NCBI GenBank assembly: GCA_000697475.1
Contig: JNEU01000607.1
Coordinates: 1 to 56,354, forward strand
Direction: 5' to 3'
From: Lichtheimia corymbifera B2541
Lineage: Eukaryota > Mucoromycota > Mucoromycetes > Mucorales > Lichtheimiaceae
DNA: 56,354 nucleotides
Each line of letters begins with the position of its first letter. The first letter of the stretch is position 1. The notes beneath the pieces are model-generated. The model worked only from the letters and a program-made list of their open reading frames with translations, was not told where the DNA came from and ran no database searches. Of the stretch, positions 35,000 to 47,300 are shown piece after piece. The position numbers were made by a program, and so were the translations under genes.

Positions 35000-37048
35000 C
35001 TACGAGAATGGTAAAATATATGGGTCGAGGATGATCTTCATGTCTGGCCTTCGGTGCCTAAGATGCGCTATATCGACCTTCATGCTTCGGATATCGGGTT
35101 GTACCTTTATGCACTTTAGCTGATCAAACGTCTCAATAGCATGCCAAAAGCTATCTTCATCTTGTATGCCTCGGGTTGAGAATGCAAACTCCTTCAGATG
35201 TTCGAGCCGCTTTAGAATATTCACTGAGGACGTTGTTGGTGCCACTAAGAACATAATCTCAAGAGAGACTAAGCGAGGACATCCTTTGACAAGGCGATTA
35301 CAAAACGGCTCGATTGGATTTGAATTGAACATCGTGGAGGACCGAATGGTTAGAGCCTCAAGGTGGTGATGACGGCATACAGCATCAAGGATGACTTCAA
35401 TGGTATTCAAGGGATTTCTACGGAAACGGATCACGAGTTCCTTTAGCTGGAGTGCTTGCGAAATACGATCAAGGCACTGCAGAATAGACGACTGCTCCGA
35501 AGGCACGAGTTCGTCAGGGAGCTGCAAATCGAGATTCTTCAAGTGTCGTGGAATCGTGTCAAGTACTTGGGGATGTTTCTTGATGATGCTGGATGTCAAT
35601 GAAAGATCTTCCAGGTTGGGTGCATTGCGTGGTATTTGCCATCCAGTCCAAGAGATAAAAAGTCGCTTGAGTCGAGGGTATTGCACGTTATCAAGGATGT
35701 TGCTGTCGTGATCGGTACGTAAAGTCCACTGAATGTGTTCGAGCGTTTTGTGGTAGTGCTTTATGATGGTACATATATCCCTGAACTCTTGGACCTCCAA
35801 TTCCTCATCATCGGATCCAATCCAAAGACGCGTTAACCCAGGCTCCTCCGTTTGGGATCCTTCATCCTCATAGCTAGTAAGCTGAATATGCGGGCTAAAC
35901 ATCTGAATGTCAAGGCGTTCCATTCGTGGAAGGTATTCAGAGATAATAAACGCCGATGAAAAGTTCGCGCATGGATAAAGTGTAAGTTCTTTGAGTGCCG
36001 GGAAACGCTGCCACATGCTGATGATTTCCTGGCAAGTAATAGGACCCCCCGCATCGTCAATCATCAATGTTGTTAAATTGGGCCATGCGGTAGTTGTTGC
36101 TGGAACGATAAAGTGGGCTTGAGCCGTGTCCTGTATTTGGAATGAAACTAGATTCGGGCAGGCTAATACCAGCTCGTGTGCCGAGAACTCAGGGACAAGG
36201 CCCGTATCCACTCTCAAATGGGTCAACGTGCTGCGAACTGATTTCAACGCTGAGACCAAATGATCGATGTTATCGCCCCTGTACCCTTCAATAAAGACAC
36301 TGTTAAATAATGAGGATGAAAGAAGATGAGAATATACAACATACATACCAAAAAGCTTTATCTTCTGTAATGATGAGAAATGATTCTCCTTAATCAGGTC
36401 GGTCGGCCAATTCCCGTGAGAATGTTGTTGAATAGATACTGACTTGGTGTGTCCAGCAAACTGAATGACCTGTGACATGTCGGCACCTTCAACCACCTTG
36501 AAGCGTAGTCCATTGAAGCATTGGATAATACGGTCGCTCCATACATTGCTCACTTGCAAATATGCACATGGTTCGGATGCGTTCACCTTGTTATTCTCCA
36601 TGATCATTGGAATGAGCGTTGCAATAACAATATCGATAGGTAATTGACTGATAAAGTCGATACGAGTGTTCCCACGTTCCTTGGCATCCATTTTCAATTG
36701 TAGCAACGTAGCATAGTGCGTATCCTTTGGGTCAACCATAAGAATTCCATCGTTGCATATATCGAAAGCTTGACGCTGTTTTCCTTGCTGAATGTGAACT
36801 TGGGCTGCACGCAAGTAACCAAGTGGTGAAGATGGCGAGAGTTGCTGCATAAGGTTGGCATCGCGAAGAGCAGATTCAAAGTTGAGGCACTTTGTCAGGC
36901 CAATGGCGCGTCGATCTAAGGTTGACAAGATTGATTGAACAGGTTGATGGAGCTCAGTCGTGGAATCGTGAACAAGCTGTGCGTATTTTTCAGTGGTTGC
37001 TATAAGCCTGGGTTGCTGGCAGGGATCATCCAAAATAGGTTCTGTCAT
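35000..37048 (-). CDS. TPR/F-box/LRR protein
   Basis: Exons 37048-36349 and 36285-35000 encode 661 residues. The ATG at 37048 (MTEPILDDPC) aligns with the start of the paralogue at 9419; an in-frame ATG 39 codons upstream lies in the conserved upstream region. The 63-nt intron (36286-36348) is a multiple of three without stops, so the genomic frame reads straight through it; its phase-1 position, shared with four paralogues, argues that it is spliced. The acceptor is AAG, 14 nt past a CAG, as in the 9419 gene. TPR helices cover about 18-125, the F-box about 129-176 (IDFISQLPIDIV ... YLQVSNVWSDRI). LRRs fill the rest, with the family's WQIPRNAPNLEDLSL motif, ending DMKIILDPYILPFS. No lesions. 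Predicted SCF substrate adaptor. Confidence 0.93.
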   Translation of the reverse strand: MTEPILDDPCQQPRLIATTEKYAQLVHDSTTELHQPVQSILSTLDRRAIGLTKCLNFESALRDANLMQQLSPSSPLGYLRAAQVHIQQGKQRQAFDICNDGILMVDPKDTHYATLLQLKMDAKERGNTRIDFISQLPIDIVIATLIPMIMENNKVNASEPCAYLQVSNVWSDRIIQCFNGLRFKVVEGADMSQVIQFAGHTKSVSIQQHSHGNWPTDLIKENHFSSLQKIKLFGMYVVYSHLLSSSLFNSVFIEGYRGDNIDHLVSALKSVRSTLTHLRVDTGLVPEFSAHELVLACPNLVSFQIQDTAQAHFIVPATTTAWPNLTTLMIDDAGGPITCQEIISMWQRFPALKELTLYPCANFSSAFIISEYLPRMERLDIQMFSPHIQLTSYEDEGSQTEEPGLTRLWIGSDDEELEVQEFRDICTIIKHYHKTLEHIQWTLRTDHDSNILDNVQYPRLKRLFISWTGWQIPRNAPNLEDLSLTSSIIKKHPQVLDTIPRHLKNLDLQLPDELVPSEQSSILQCLDRISQALQLKELVIRFRRNPLNTIEVILDAVCRHHHLEALTIRSSTMFNSNPIEPFCNRLVKGCPRLVSLEIMFLVAPTTSSVNILKRLEHLKEFAFSTRGIQDEDSFWHAIETFDQLKCIKVQPDIRSMKVDIAHLRHRRPDMKIILDPYILPFS

Positions 37049-37440
37049 TGTTTGAGTGGTTGTGGAACAAGAAACGTGCAGCTCAGCAGTCCCAGCATAC
37101 TTAAAACTTATTCTCCCCTGACGACAGCGGAAATTTTTATAGCAACGTTCCTTCGTAAACACCAACCCTTCGTATACTTTCCCGCTCTATCCAAAGCTTA
37201 CATTCTACCCCTTGTCGACAATCGGGATCGGTTGCTTACATGGGATTGGTGGTCAATCAGCATTTCTCTCCTTGGTTACGCGCCATCACCACAGAGCTTG
37301 CCTTGTTCTTTTCTTCCACCTTGCGCTTTTACACCGCCCAAACGATCTGTACTTATAGCAATGACCTCTCCACAGAAACGTTGTTCTACAATGGCAGTTG
37401 TCTCATCTAGTACGAGATCGTGGTGATGGAGGTGGTTCAT
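37049..37440 (-). promoter_or_regulatory. Conserved upstream region of an F-box gene
   Basis: On the minus strand it resembles 9000-9418 in plus orientation: a TTGTCGACAATC stretch (37216-37229, equivalent to 9260-9272), a GAGACAAC-GC-ATTG stretch (about 37390-37410, equivalent to 9067-9083) and a TATGCTGG core about 55 nt before the ATG. The shared block suggests the promoter was duplicated along with the gene. Confidence 0.5.
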
Positions 37441-38715
37441 TGTTACCAGTTGAAAGGTATGCAGTACTTCTATACGATAAACGCGTAGCCACGAAACCAA
37501 GTCTCCTAAAAAGTTGGATAGGTGTTGCTATGTGAAATAGCATGGATGGAAACACTGCAAGCTCCAAGGATCGGTTGCGTGCTTCAAGCTTCTTATCATG
37601 GTCAGCCCTTAAAAGGTGCATGGTCAAACAACACTTGTCGTCCTTCACTTTTTTCTGTCGCGGTGTCATATGATGATTGTATTATTCGGCGAGTGGTACC
37701 TGGTGGTTGGTGATCCCTTGATGTGATCGGCAGGTATGTATGTATGGATGGTGGACTTTGTGGATATGTTGCTCAGAGCGCGTGGCATTTTGAATCAAGG
37801 AGCCCTGGTCATTTTTACACAATCACGGATGGATGTGGTAAGAGCTGATTGGGATACAAGAGGATGGTGTCCTGGCATTGTCCCGTTAGCAGTATTAGCG
37901 TAGTATTATGGTTTGCAGCTATAAATATGAGAGGATAAAATCCAAAACATAATAACACGAAGGATGTTATGGGTTATGGGGTGAATGGCAACGATACGTA
38001 AGCTGGATGAGGTAGGCTGCCTCGATCTATATAATATAAGAATAGATAACACATCAACCTATGACAATCTGCTCTATTCTACGATAATCCTAATTTATAG
38101 ACGTTGCTGTGGTAGCCAAAAGCAATCAGATACAAGATGTTTCATATGCGCCACTTGATAATTATTGCATGCATGCTTGGATCATGGGTAATGGCGATGA
38201 TGGGTAGGGAATCCGATGCACATGACACGTGGAATGTAGTCATGGAAGTCGGATCCTTCTATATAAGTACGATTGATATAGTCAATTTTAATGGGTTAAG
38301 AAAAATCACTTGAACAGCAAGTCTCCGGGATGAAGAACCAAACGATCATCCCTAAAAGATGTGTATCGTAGATCATGTTTGATATTGCACAAGCTAAAGT
38401 CGTGCAAAGCTCACTGTACAAAGAATGAGTGATAACCTGAATGACTATTCTGCATGCAAATAGTCACCGTCAAACCGGTGCTCATTGTTAGCAAATCTAC
38501 GCGGTAAACGATAGGTAACTCAAGGATGCACGCATGTATTGTAATACAGGATATGCGCAGTAGATATATATCACGGTCATATAGATTTTTCTACTACTTC
38601 CAATAATTCTATTCGGTGCAACCTAGTCATTTGGAGCATCTTTCTTTATTTCTTGGGTCGGCAGGATGATGACTTGTAGCGGGGGGTACCCAAAAATAGG
38701 CAGCTGCGATTAATT
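37441..38715. other. Intergenic, no supported gene
   Basis: A minus-strand frame (37403-37669) directly upstream of the F-box promoter is protein-like in parts but unrecognised. Nothing else is supported. Confidence 0.45.
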
Positions 38716-39480
38716 TTGGAACGGGGTTTTTCTTTGGGTGCCAGCTCAGCTTCTCTCTTGATCTCAACCACTTTTACCAACACCCTTCACCAGCAGCTCC
38801 TTCAACATAACACGTGTAGCTTTACATTTCAGCTACCCGATTCCAACAATGCACCCATTCCTCCATGGCAGCTTCCAACCAATGCCGCAATGGGAATCGC
38901 AAAGCTTGCCGACATTGATCGTGCCTCCCACAATCTGAAGCTCATGTCATAACACTCGCCATGTACACCACTTGGATATTCGTGTGGAGCCAACGTTTAC
39001 AGCAAACAAGGTAACTTGGATAACGGTTTCTATATCTGCAACCAGAGACTCACTTTTGCTTTTACAAGAGGGCATACAACGCAAAGCTGCAACACGCCAA
39101 GTTGGATGGCAAATAAGCCTGGAGCAGACACTTTTACTCAATCAGCCAACATACTTTCGACTTTGTTATGGAGATGCTCACTGGGATTCTGCTGGAGGAT
39201 GATTTGCCTTTCGATTCGAATTATTCCGTATGTATGCATTATACGTGTTCTTGGCGGGATGGTATCGATTGTTTACGCTGCGTCATGCCTTTCAGGATAA
39301 TACCGGTGGAGAATGGTGTGGATGGCTCGTCAAGCTTGCACAACGCACAAAGGTGGTCATTATTGTCATGCACCATGTGGCATTGGTTATTGCTAGTTAT
39401 AGCAGTTGGATATTAGCGGTATGTTGGATCAAAACCCTGCTTTTTTTTCTTATTGACCATTATCTTCATTAGGTCTTGCG
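38716..39480 (+). pseudogene. Decayed TPR/F-box gene (exon 1 relic)
   Basis: Nucleotide and peptide matches to the paralogues run in order but hop between frames. AAGCTTGCC-ACATTGA (38901-38917) matches the TPR part (AFTKLAHFE). GGATATTCGTGTGGAGCC...TACAGCAAACAAGG (38968-39010) matches GYIREADIYSEQG. ACTTTCGACTTTGTTA (39150-39166) matches the F-box start, and CATTATACGTGTTCTTGGCGGGAT (39237-39260) matches the YL-VS--WRDR motif. A stop follows at 38951. At least three frame changes make it a dead copy. It stands at the head of the degenerate repeat region. Confidence 0.65.
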
Positions 39481-39901
39481 AATCCTCTCTTTATACATCA
39501 TATTAACCTCAAGGCCATCGATCGGTTTCATATTACCGATCATTGAGATCAGTGGGATCTGGGCAATTGGGTGTCCCTGACAATCACGCTTACCCAAGGG
39601 AGGCACAAGTGCAGAAGTAATCAAGTGGTAAGGAGCTTGAAGAGACCATCACCAAACTCAACATTCACATATTGTCCAGGTGCAGAAGTGCAATACACAA
39701 TGGTGGTGTCATGCGGTTGTTGATCTATCAAGAGAATTCCGAGCTCAAGAGCATGATGAAAGTGTACACCCTACCTATATGGACCAATGACATGGATACA
39801 AAAAGGAAGGCGATAGCAATCTTTACATAAACGACAGTGGTATGTATACCCTTGGATGTACGAAGCAGGATCACTTAATTAACGTGCCTTACCACGAAAC
39901 A

Positions 39902-40390
39902 GCAGCAGCACATACTGGATCGGATGAATACCAGGCTATTTGCATCAATCATGGTATTGGCAATACCTAGAGGTACAGTGCATCATTCTGGGATTGGTTG
40001 CATTCAGGTGAACTTACCAAACGCCATACAGTGGCAGAGTCGCTTTCGGCGATACTATTATTACCACGTCTGCACGTCAAGGATGTCATTGTACTGAACT
40101 TTCCAGTGAAGAGGGACATGTTTTGCCCGGGGACAGTGTGACTCATGTTGCGACCTCAGGGATTTAAAAATGCATCCACTGTGCGCACGGCCTCCATCGT
40201 TTTACGGCTATTGCTCTGCTTGCCCTTAGAGAGAAGATGGGTATCTCTATTGATGCACTACATCGCCGGATTCAGGAGAGTGCTGGTACTGTGACGTTTC
40301 TTGGCTGTGGGCTTCTATTATTATTTTACATCCTGATGGCCTATTTGGTTCCAAGTCTGCGGGTGATGTCTGAGTGATTCAGGTATGTAT
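39902..40390 (+). repeat. Recent duplicate segment, copy 1
   Basis: About 490 bp closely match 43902-44385, far more closely than the rest of the array. The segment includes TTGGCAATACCTAGAGGTAC and GGGTATCTCTATTGATGCAC, and it ends at a GTATGT donor-like site. The frame that is open in copy 2 is interrupted here by a TGA at 40140-40142 where copy 2 has CGA. Confidence 0.8.
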
Positions 40391-43300
40391 GATTCTCATG
40401 CTTTTTGGTGACCTTTGCTGAAACGCCTACCATTATTCAGAGGGATCATTGCAGAGAGCTACTTGTCTTTTGGTGCTTTGGAGCTCACAAGATCACAGCT
40501 TTAATTGGTAAGTATTATTGGATGGGTATGGAAAAACCGTTTACTGAACATCTTCTACAGGTGAATCATGTCAGCCATGAGGAAAAGTCTTGCTTATTTT
40601 GGTGGTGTCAATATTTATTGTGTCTCGGGTGGTTGGTTGCCAGGCAACGGGCAACTTCTCTGGAGGGTGTCAGCCAGTACACGACTCTTATGAGTGGATT
40701 GTATCATTCAAAAAGCAACAGCATCAATATCGTTGGTGTTACATCAAGCTTTGTCGTATCCCCTGGTTCTTCTCGTTATCAGCATTGCTGTGGATATCCT
40801 GAAATCAAGGTCCCTTATCGATTGGTCACGGCGCCAGCAAGGAGCAACGTGTATATCTTTGCTGTCAGCAAGCTTCCCATCTCCTGGTGGTTCTGGTTTT
40901 CGGCAACTCCTTTGATGCACGTCTGCCATTAATGTCTCTTATGGATGGGTCATGTCATGAACATGCAATGAGAGATAACGTCGACATCTTCAGTGATACC
41001 AATGTCATCTATGCACCGCACAAGGCTGTCATCAATCCTTTGATGGATTTCCTGCTTCGCATGTGTGTCATCGATGGATCATATCAGCAACGAGCAGGAC
41101 GCAACAGCAATGATCAGCAGAGTATATATCTTAGTGTCTACACCATTTATTCGATCCTCTGATTGTTCTCGTTATTGGCCAGTTGCTTTCAAGAGCATTC
41201 AGCAGCGCATGTCCCTCATGGGTGTCGCATAGCAGCAAGCAACGATGCTCATCTCTCTTTTTGGTGCCATCAAGGTTTAGCCATTGCACAACCCATTCGT
41301 CGTCAAGTATCACTCTTTGGAGATTCATTGGTATGTAGAGCATTGGATCTACAATACAAGTGCTGTCAATTAACGAGCTTTACAATGGAATAGCAGCAGC
41401 ACGATATGGTTGGCATGGAAACACGGTTTTATTTGAAGGAAGGTGGCTATTGAGAATCACTACAAGGTAAGAGTATTGGTCATGGAATGTGTCACATGCA
41501 TGTACACTTACGATGAAAGATATGTAATGACAGGATCAAGAAGGCTTTTCCTCGGTTATATCACTGACACGTCAAGCATGCTATTGTACTGTGTGCTGCC
41601 TTGGGGAGACCACGCTGCCCCTTTCACATGTGCTCATGATGCTATGGGCTTAGCCCAATTCAAATGCATCCTCTCACCACAGTTGCAGTGTGCGGATCCA
41701 CGGCTCAGGTGGTGCCAAAGTCGACTGATGAAGGGCTCGTATGGGTCACTGTTAAATTCGGTGTTTTCGCGCCATGCTTCCTTCGGGGGGAGCTAGTAGG
41801 CAGTACTGGTACCTTGGCATTCTTTGGCATTGTGCCCTTTTTTTTATCATTATTGTTTCTGGCGGCGGGAATTCTAGCAGATCATTGCATCTTGATTGAG
41901 AGATTCAAGTACGTATCAGCCCAATGACTTTTGGAATCTTTGTGCTGACATGTATTCTTTTCTAAATGAGCTATCTTGGATCCATGTCCTCAGGATTACA
42001 GCTATGATTGCTAAGTATTGTTGGGTGGGATTAGAAAACTTCGTTTACCGTGGAACTTTAATAGGTGAACCATGCCGGCCGTAAGGAAGAAAAGCGTTTA
42101 TATCTTTTGGTGTCGTCAATCTTTATTCCCTTTCTGATGGTTGGTTACCAAGTGCAGGCGGTTTCCCTGAAGGTTGTCAACCAATGCTCGTCTCTTGTGA
42201 GTGAATCGTATCAGAAACAAGCAGCAGCATCTATATCGTTGATGTCACATCAAGCTTTATCTCATCATCTGGTGCTTCTCGTTACCGGCAAGTCGGTGGG
42301 CATCCTGAAATGACGGTCTCTTATCGATTGATCACGTCAGCAGCAAGGAGGAACTTGTATATCTCTGGTGTAAGCAAACGTTCAATCTCTTGGTGGTTCT
42401 GGTTATTGGCAATTCTTTTGCTGGATCTCTACAACTCAACGTGCCTTATGGATGGACCATGTCATGAGCAAGCAATGAGAGCCAGCGTCAACATCTTCAG
42501 CGATACTAAGGTCATCTATGCATCTCTCCAAGATAGTCGCCAATTCTTTGATGGATATCTTGCTATGCACGTGTATTATCGGTGAATCATATCAGCAACA
42601 AGCAAGACGCAGCAGCAACGAGCAGCAGTGTCTATATCTTTAGTGTCAACACTATTTATTCGATTCTCTAGCGCTTCTCTTTATTGGCCAATTGCTTTCA
42701 AGAGCATTTTGCAGCGCATGTCTCTTATGGTGTCGCATACCAACAAGCAACAATGCTACGTGTGCTCTTGGTGTTATCAAGGTTTATCGATCGCACAACC
42801 CATTCGTTGTCAAGTACTGTTCCGTTCTTTGAAGATTCATTGGTATGTATAGCATTGGGTCTACTATATTACAAGTGCTGTAGATTAACGAGCTTTACAA
42901 TGGAATAGCAGCATCATCATATTGTTTCCATGGAGATACAGGTTTATTTGAAGGAAGGACGCTGTTGAAAAATTCCACAAGGTAAGAGTATTCATTATTG
43001 GATGTGTCGCATGCAAGTACACTTATGATGGGAGATACGTGATGACAGAATCAAGAAGGCTTTTCCTTCGTCATATCACTGGCACAAGGATGTTATTGTA
43101 GTGTGTACTGTCTTGGGGAGTTCTCGTTACTACGTTTTACAAGTATCCTTTTGTGTGAATCTGCAACAACGTCTATTATCTTTCGGCGTCGTCAAGGTTT
43201 ATCACGTTGATTGTGGCTCTGGTTGTCGACATGTCTTTTGATGGATATCCAACTACGCTGGCCTGTTATTGGTGGATCATATCAGCAGCAGTTACAAGAA

Positions 43301-43901
43301 GCAGCAATGAGCAATAGACAATAGGGCCTATACCTTTAGTGCCAACAACTCTTACTCGATTCTCTGGCGGTTCTCATTATTGGCCAATTACCTTCATCAA
43401 AGGCATCCTGCAACGTACGTCTCTTATGGGTGTGGCATACCAGCAGCAAGCTACAGCATATGTGTGTGTCTGTCTTTTGACGCTATCAATATTGGTCAGT
43501 CATCCAAGACAGCTGTCATCACGCAACATCACTACCTCTGGAAAAACGGCTATCAGCAATTGTTTATTATATGGGAATATCTGCTGCAAGGGCATCGGCT
43601 TTGAGTGCTGGATAGCATCAAGAGACTTCGCGTGTATCCATTCCCAAATTGTCCACAACAAGAAGCCATTACATTGCCTCCTTTAGGTATGTTGACAAGA
43701 AGACACGTATAGATTGGTTTGCCTTGGTTGTCTCACATTGCGTTTATGGTAGCGTGGATACGTTGGATGATGGTACCTGTGGCAGCAACAACCAGACATT
43801 GATATCAAAGCAAGAGTGCTGTACGTTGCCTCAATGGTATGCCATGGTGTTGGATCTACAAATCCAGACTGGCTGATTAACGAGTTTCACAGGGAGACAG
43901 C

Positions 43902-44385
43902 AGCAGCGCATATTGGATCGGATGAATACTAGGCTATATGCATCGATAATGGTATTGGGAATACCTAGAGGTACAGTGTATCATTCTCGGATTGGTTCGA
44001 TTCAAGTGAACTTACCAAACGCTATACAGTGGCAGAGTTTCTTTCGGCGATACTATTATTATCAAGGCTGCACGTCAAGGTCGTCATTGTACTGCACTTT
44101 CCAGCGGAGACGGAAATGTTGTGCCCGTGGACAGTGCGACTCATGTTGCGACCTCAGGGATTTAAAAATGCATCCTCTGTGCGCACGGCCTCCATCGTTT
44201 TACGGCTATTGATCTGCTTGCCTTTAGAGAGAAGATGGGTATCTCTATTGATGCACAACATCGCCGGATTCAGGAGAGTGCGTACTTTGATGTTTCTTAG
44301 CTGTGGGCGTTTATTACTACTTTACATCCTGATGGCCTATTTGGTTCCAAGTCTGCTGGTTGCTAGTTGTGTGATTCAGGTATGT
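43902..44385 (+). repeat. Recent duplicate segment, copy 2
   Basis: Counterpart of 39902-40390. A frame from 44029 to the donor-like GTATGT near 44380 is open, reading MAEFLSAILLLSRLHVKVV ... RTASIVLRLLICLPL, with hydrophobic stretches. The function is unknown. Confidence 0.8.
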
Positions 44386-47300
44386 ATGACGCGGATGCTC
44401 TTTGGAAACCTTTACTGAAACGCCTGCTTTTATTTAGAGGGCCACAACAGGGAGCTACCGGTCTTTTGGTAGTGTGAATCTTTATTACCTCTCAGGTGGT
44501 TGGTTGCCAAGCAACGGGCGATTTCTCTCAAGAGTATCAGCCTATGCACGCCCCGTGTGAGTGGATTGTATCAGCAACTAGGAACAGCATCCATACTGTC
44601 GGTGGCATATCAAGCTTTATCACATGATCTGGTGCTTCGGTTACCGGCAATTCGGTGCACATCCTGAAATGAAGGCCTTTTATCGATTGATCACGTCAGC
44701 AACAAAGAGGAACTTGTGTATCTTCGGTGTGGCAAACTTGCGATCTCTGGTGGTTCTGGTTATTTGCAATTCGGTGGACAACTCGTATATATTTGGTGTC
44801 AGCAAGCTTTCCATTTGCTGGAGGTTCGGTTAATCGGCAATTCCTTTGGTGCAAGGCTACCATTCAACGTCCCTAATGGATGGGTTTTGTCATCTACAAG
44901 TAGTCAGAGTCCATCGTGGCATCGGTAGTCATACAACGATCATCTATGCATCCCTCCAAGGTTGTCGCCAATCCATTATGTCGTATCATACTACGCATGT
45001 GTATTATCGGTGGATCATCTCAACAACAATCATAAAGCAGCAATCAACCGCAGAGCCCATGTCTTTAGTGTCAGAAGCATTACTCGATTCTCTGGTGGTT
45101 CTCGTTATTGGCCAATTACTTTCAATATCATTCTCAAGCGTATGTCTTCTTTGGGTGTATCACATCAGCATCACGCAGCGATGTTCATGTGTCTTTTCGG
45201 TGTTATCAAGGCCTATCCATTGCTCAAGGCATTCGTCGTCAAGAATCGCACCCTTGCTTTGGAGATAGATTGGTATGCATATCATTGGATCCGCAATACA
45301 AGTGCTATCTATTAACGAGCTTTATGATAGAACATCAGCACAATATGGATGGCATGGAGATACGGTGCTTATTAAAGGAAGGGTGCTACTGATACCTTCC
45401 ACAAGGTACGATTATTCATCATGGGATGTGTGGCATGCAATGCACCTAAGATGGAAGGTATGTAATGACATGATCAATAAGGTCTTCCTCGGTTATTTCA
45501 TTGGCACGACATGGATGTTATTGTAATGTGCACTGTCGTCGGGAGTCCTCATTACCAAGTATTACAAGTATCGTTTTGTGTGAATCTGCAACAATGTCTA
45601 CCATCTTTCGATGTCGTCAATCTTTATTCCATTTCTGGTGGTTGGTTACCAAGCAACGGGTAATATCACTGAAGAGGGCAACACAATGCACGTCTCGTAG
45701 GAGTGGAGCATTGTATCAGCAACAAGCAACAGGATCCATATTGTCGCTGTCATATCACGCTTTATCCCACGATCTGGTGCGTCTCGTTAATGCCAATTCG
45801 GTGGACATCCTGAAATGAAGGTCCCAACGATTTATCAGTCAACAAGAAGGAGCAACTTATATGCCTTTGGCATCAGCGATATTTCTAACTCCTGGTAGTT
45901 CTGATGATCGGAAAGTCCTTTCATACAGATCAATCATTGAACGCCTCTTATGTATGGATCATGCCGTCAACAAGGTGTTCGAAGCAGCGCCAACATCTTT
46001 TGTGATACCAAGCTCATCCATCCCCAAGTTTATCGTCAATTCTTTTGATGGGTATCGTGCTAGACGTGCCTGTTATCGGTATATCGTATCAGCAATAATC
46101 ACGAAGCAGCAATCAGCAATCGATCTCGTGTCTTTAGTGTCAGCAATATTCACTGGATTCTCTGGCGGTTCCGGTTATCAGCCTCTCGCTTTCGAGCCTA
46201 TCATACAGCGCCTTTCTCTTACGGATGTATCACGGCAGCAACATGCAACAACGCTACATCCTTTTTTGGTGCTATCATGGTTTACCCATCGTTCAAGTAT
46301 TTGTCATCAAGTGTCGCTCTCGTGCGTGAAGATTCATTGGTATGTTTAAAGTTGGATATGCAAGTGCCATCAATTAACAAGCTTTATTACAAATGAACAG
46401 CAGCAGCATAATATGCATAGAAGGGGATGCGATGCTTATTGCAAAGAAGGATGCTATTGAGAAGTCCCAGAAGGTAAGATCGTATATGGTGGGAGGTGTC
46501 AGATGCGAGGACACTCACGATGGAAGGTATCTATTGCCAGGAACAAGAAGGCTTTTTCTCGGTTATATTATTGTCATGCAAAAGATGGCATTGTACTGTG
46601 TACTGTCTTGGGGAGGCCGTGGTGCGCTTACAACGTCCAATGGGAAGATGTGCTCATGGTACTATGGTTTATTGCTGGACCAATTCAAATACACATCCTC
46701 AGTTCACTGTTGCAGCTTCTTGATCCACGGTCCAGGTGGTGCCAGAGGCGACGGATGAAGGGTTAATGACATATGAGGAGCTGTTGACTTTGGTGTTTTG
46801 GCGAAACGCTTCTATCGGGGATGGGCGTGTAGCCAGTTATGCTGCCTTGTCGTTGTTTGGCATCACTCTTTTATTATTTCACCGCAATGTCGTCATGATC
46901 AAAATTCTGAGCGATCACGCTGACTGTGGTAGGTATTAGTTTGATGCTTTTCGGTACCTCTTTCTGAAACGTCTATTGTGTATAGGGATCACTGCAAGCA
47001 GCTTGTGTTCATGGCCAACGATTGCAACGCCTCACCATTGATGATTGCCAGTGGTTCGTATACCTCAGATGCTATGAAAAACGGGTGGCTGACATGTTAC
47101 TTCTAGATGGTTGACGTTTATTCCACCATTGGGCCGCTCGTCCTTACTGGTTATTCCTTGGAGGAACATTTATTGGGATATCGCTTCTGTGGATCATATC
47201 AACATGAGGAGCAACTGCTGTTCAGCTTTACCGTCAGCAAGCCTTGTCATATCAGCTACACAGTGCCTCTGGTGACTAGCAACCTGATTCTGCATATCCT

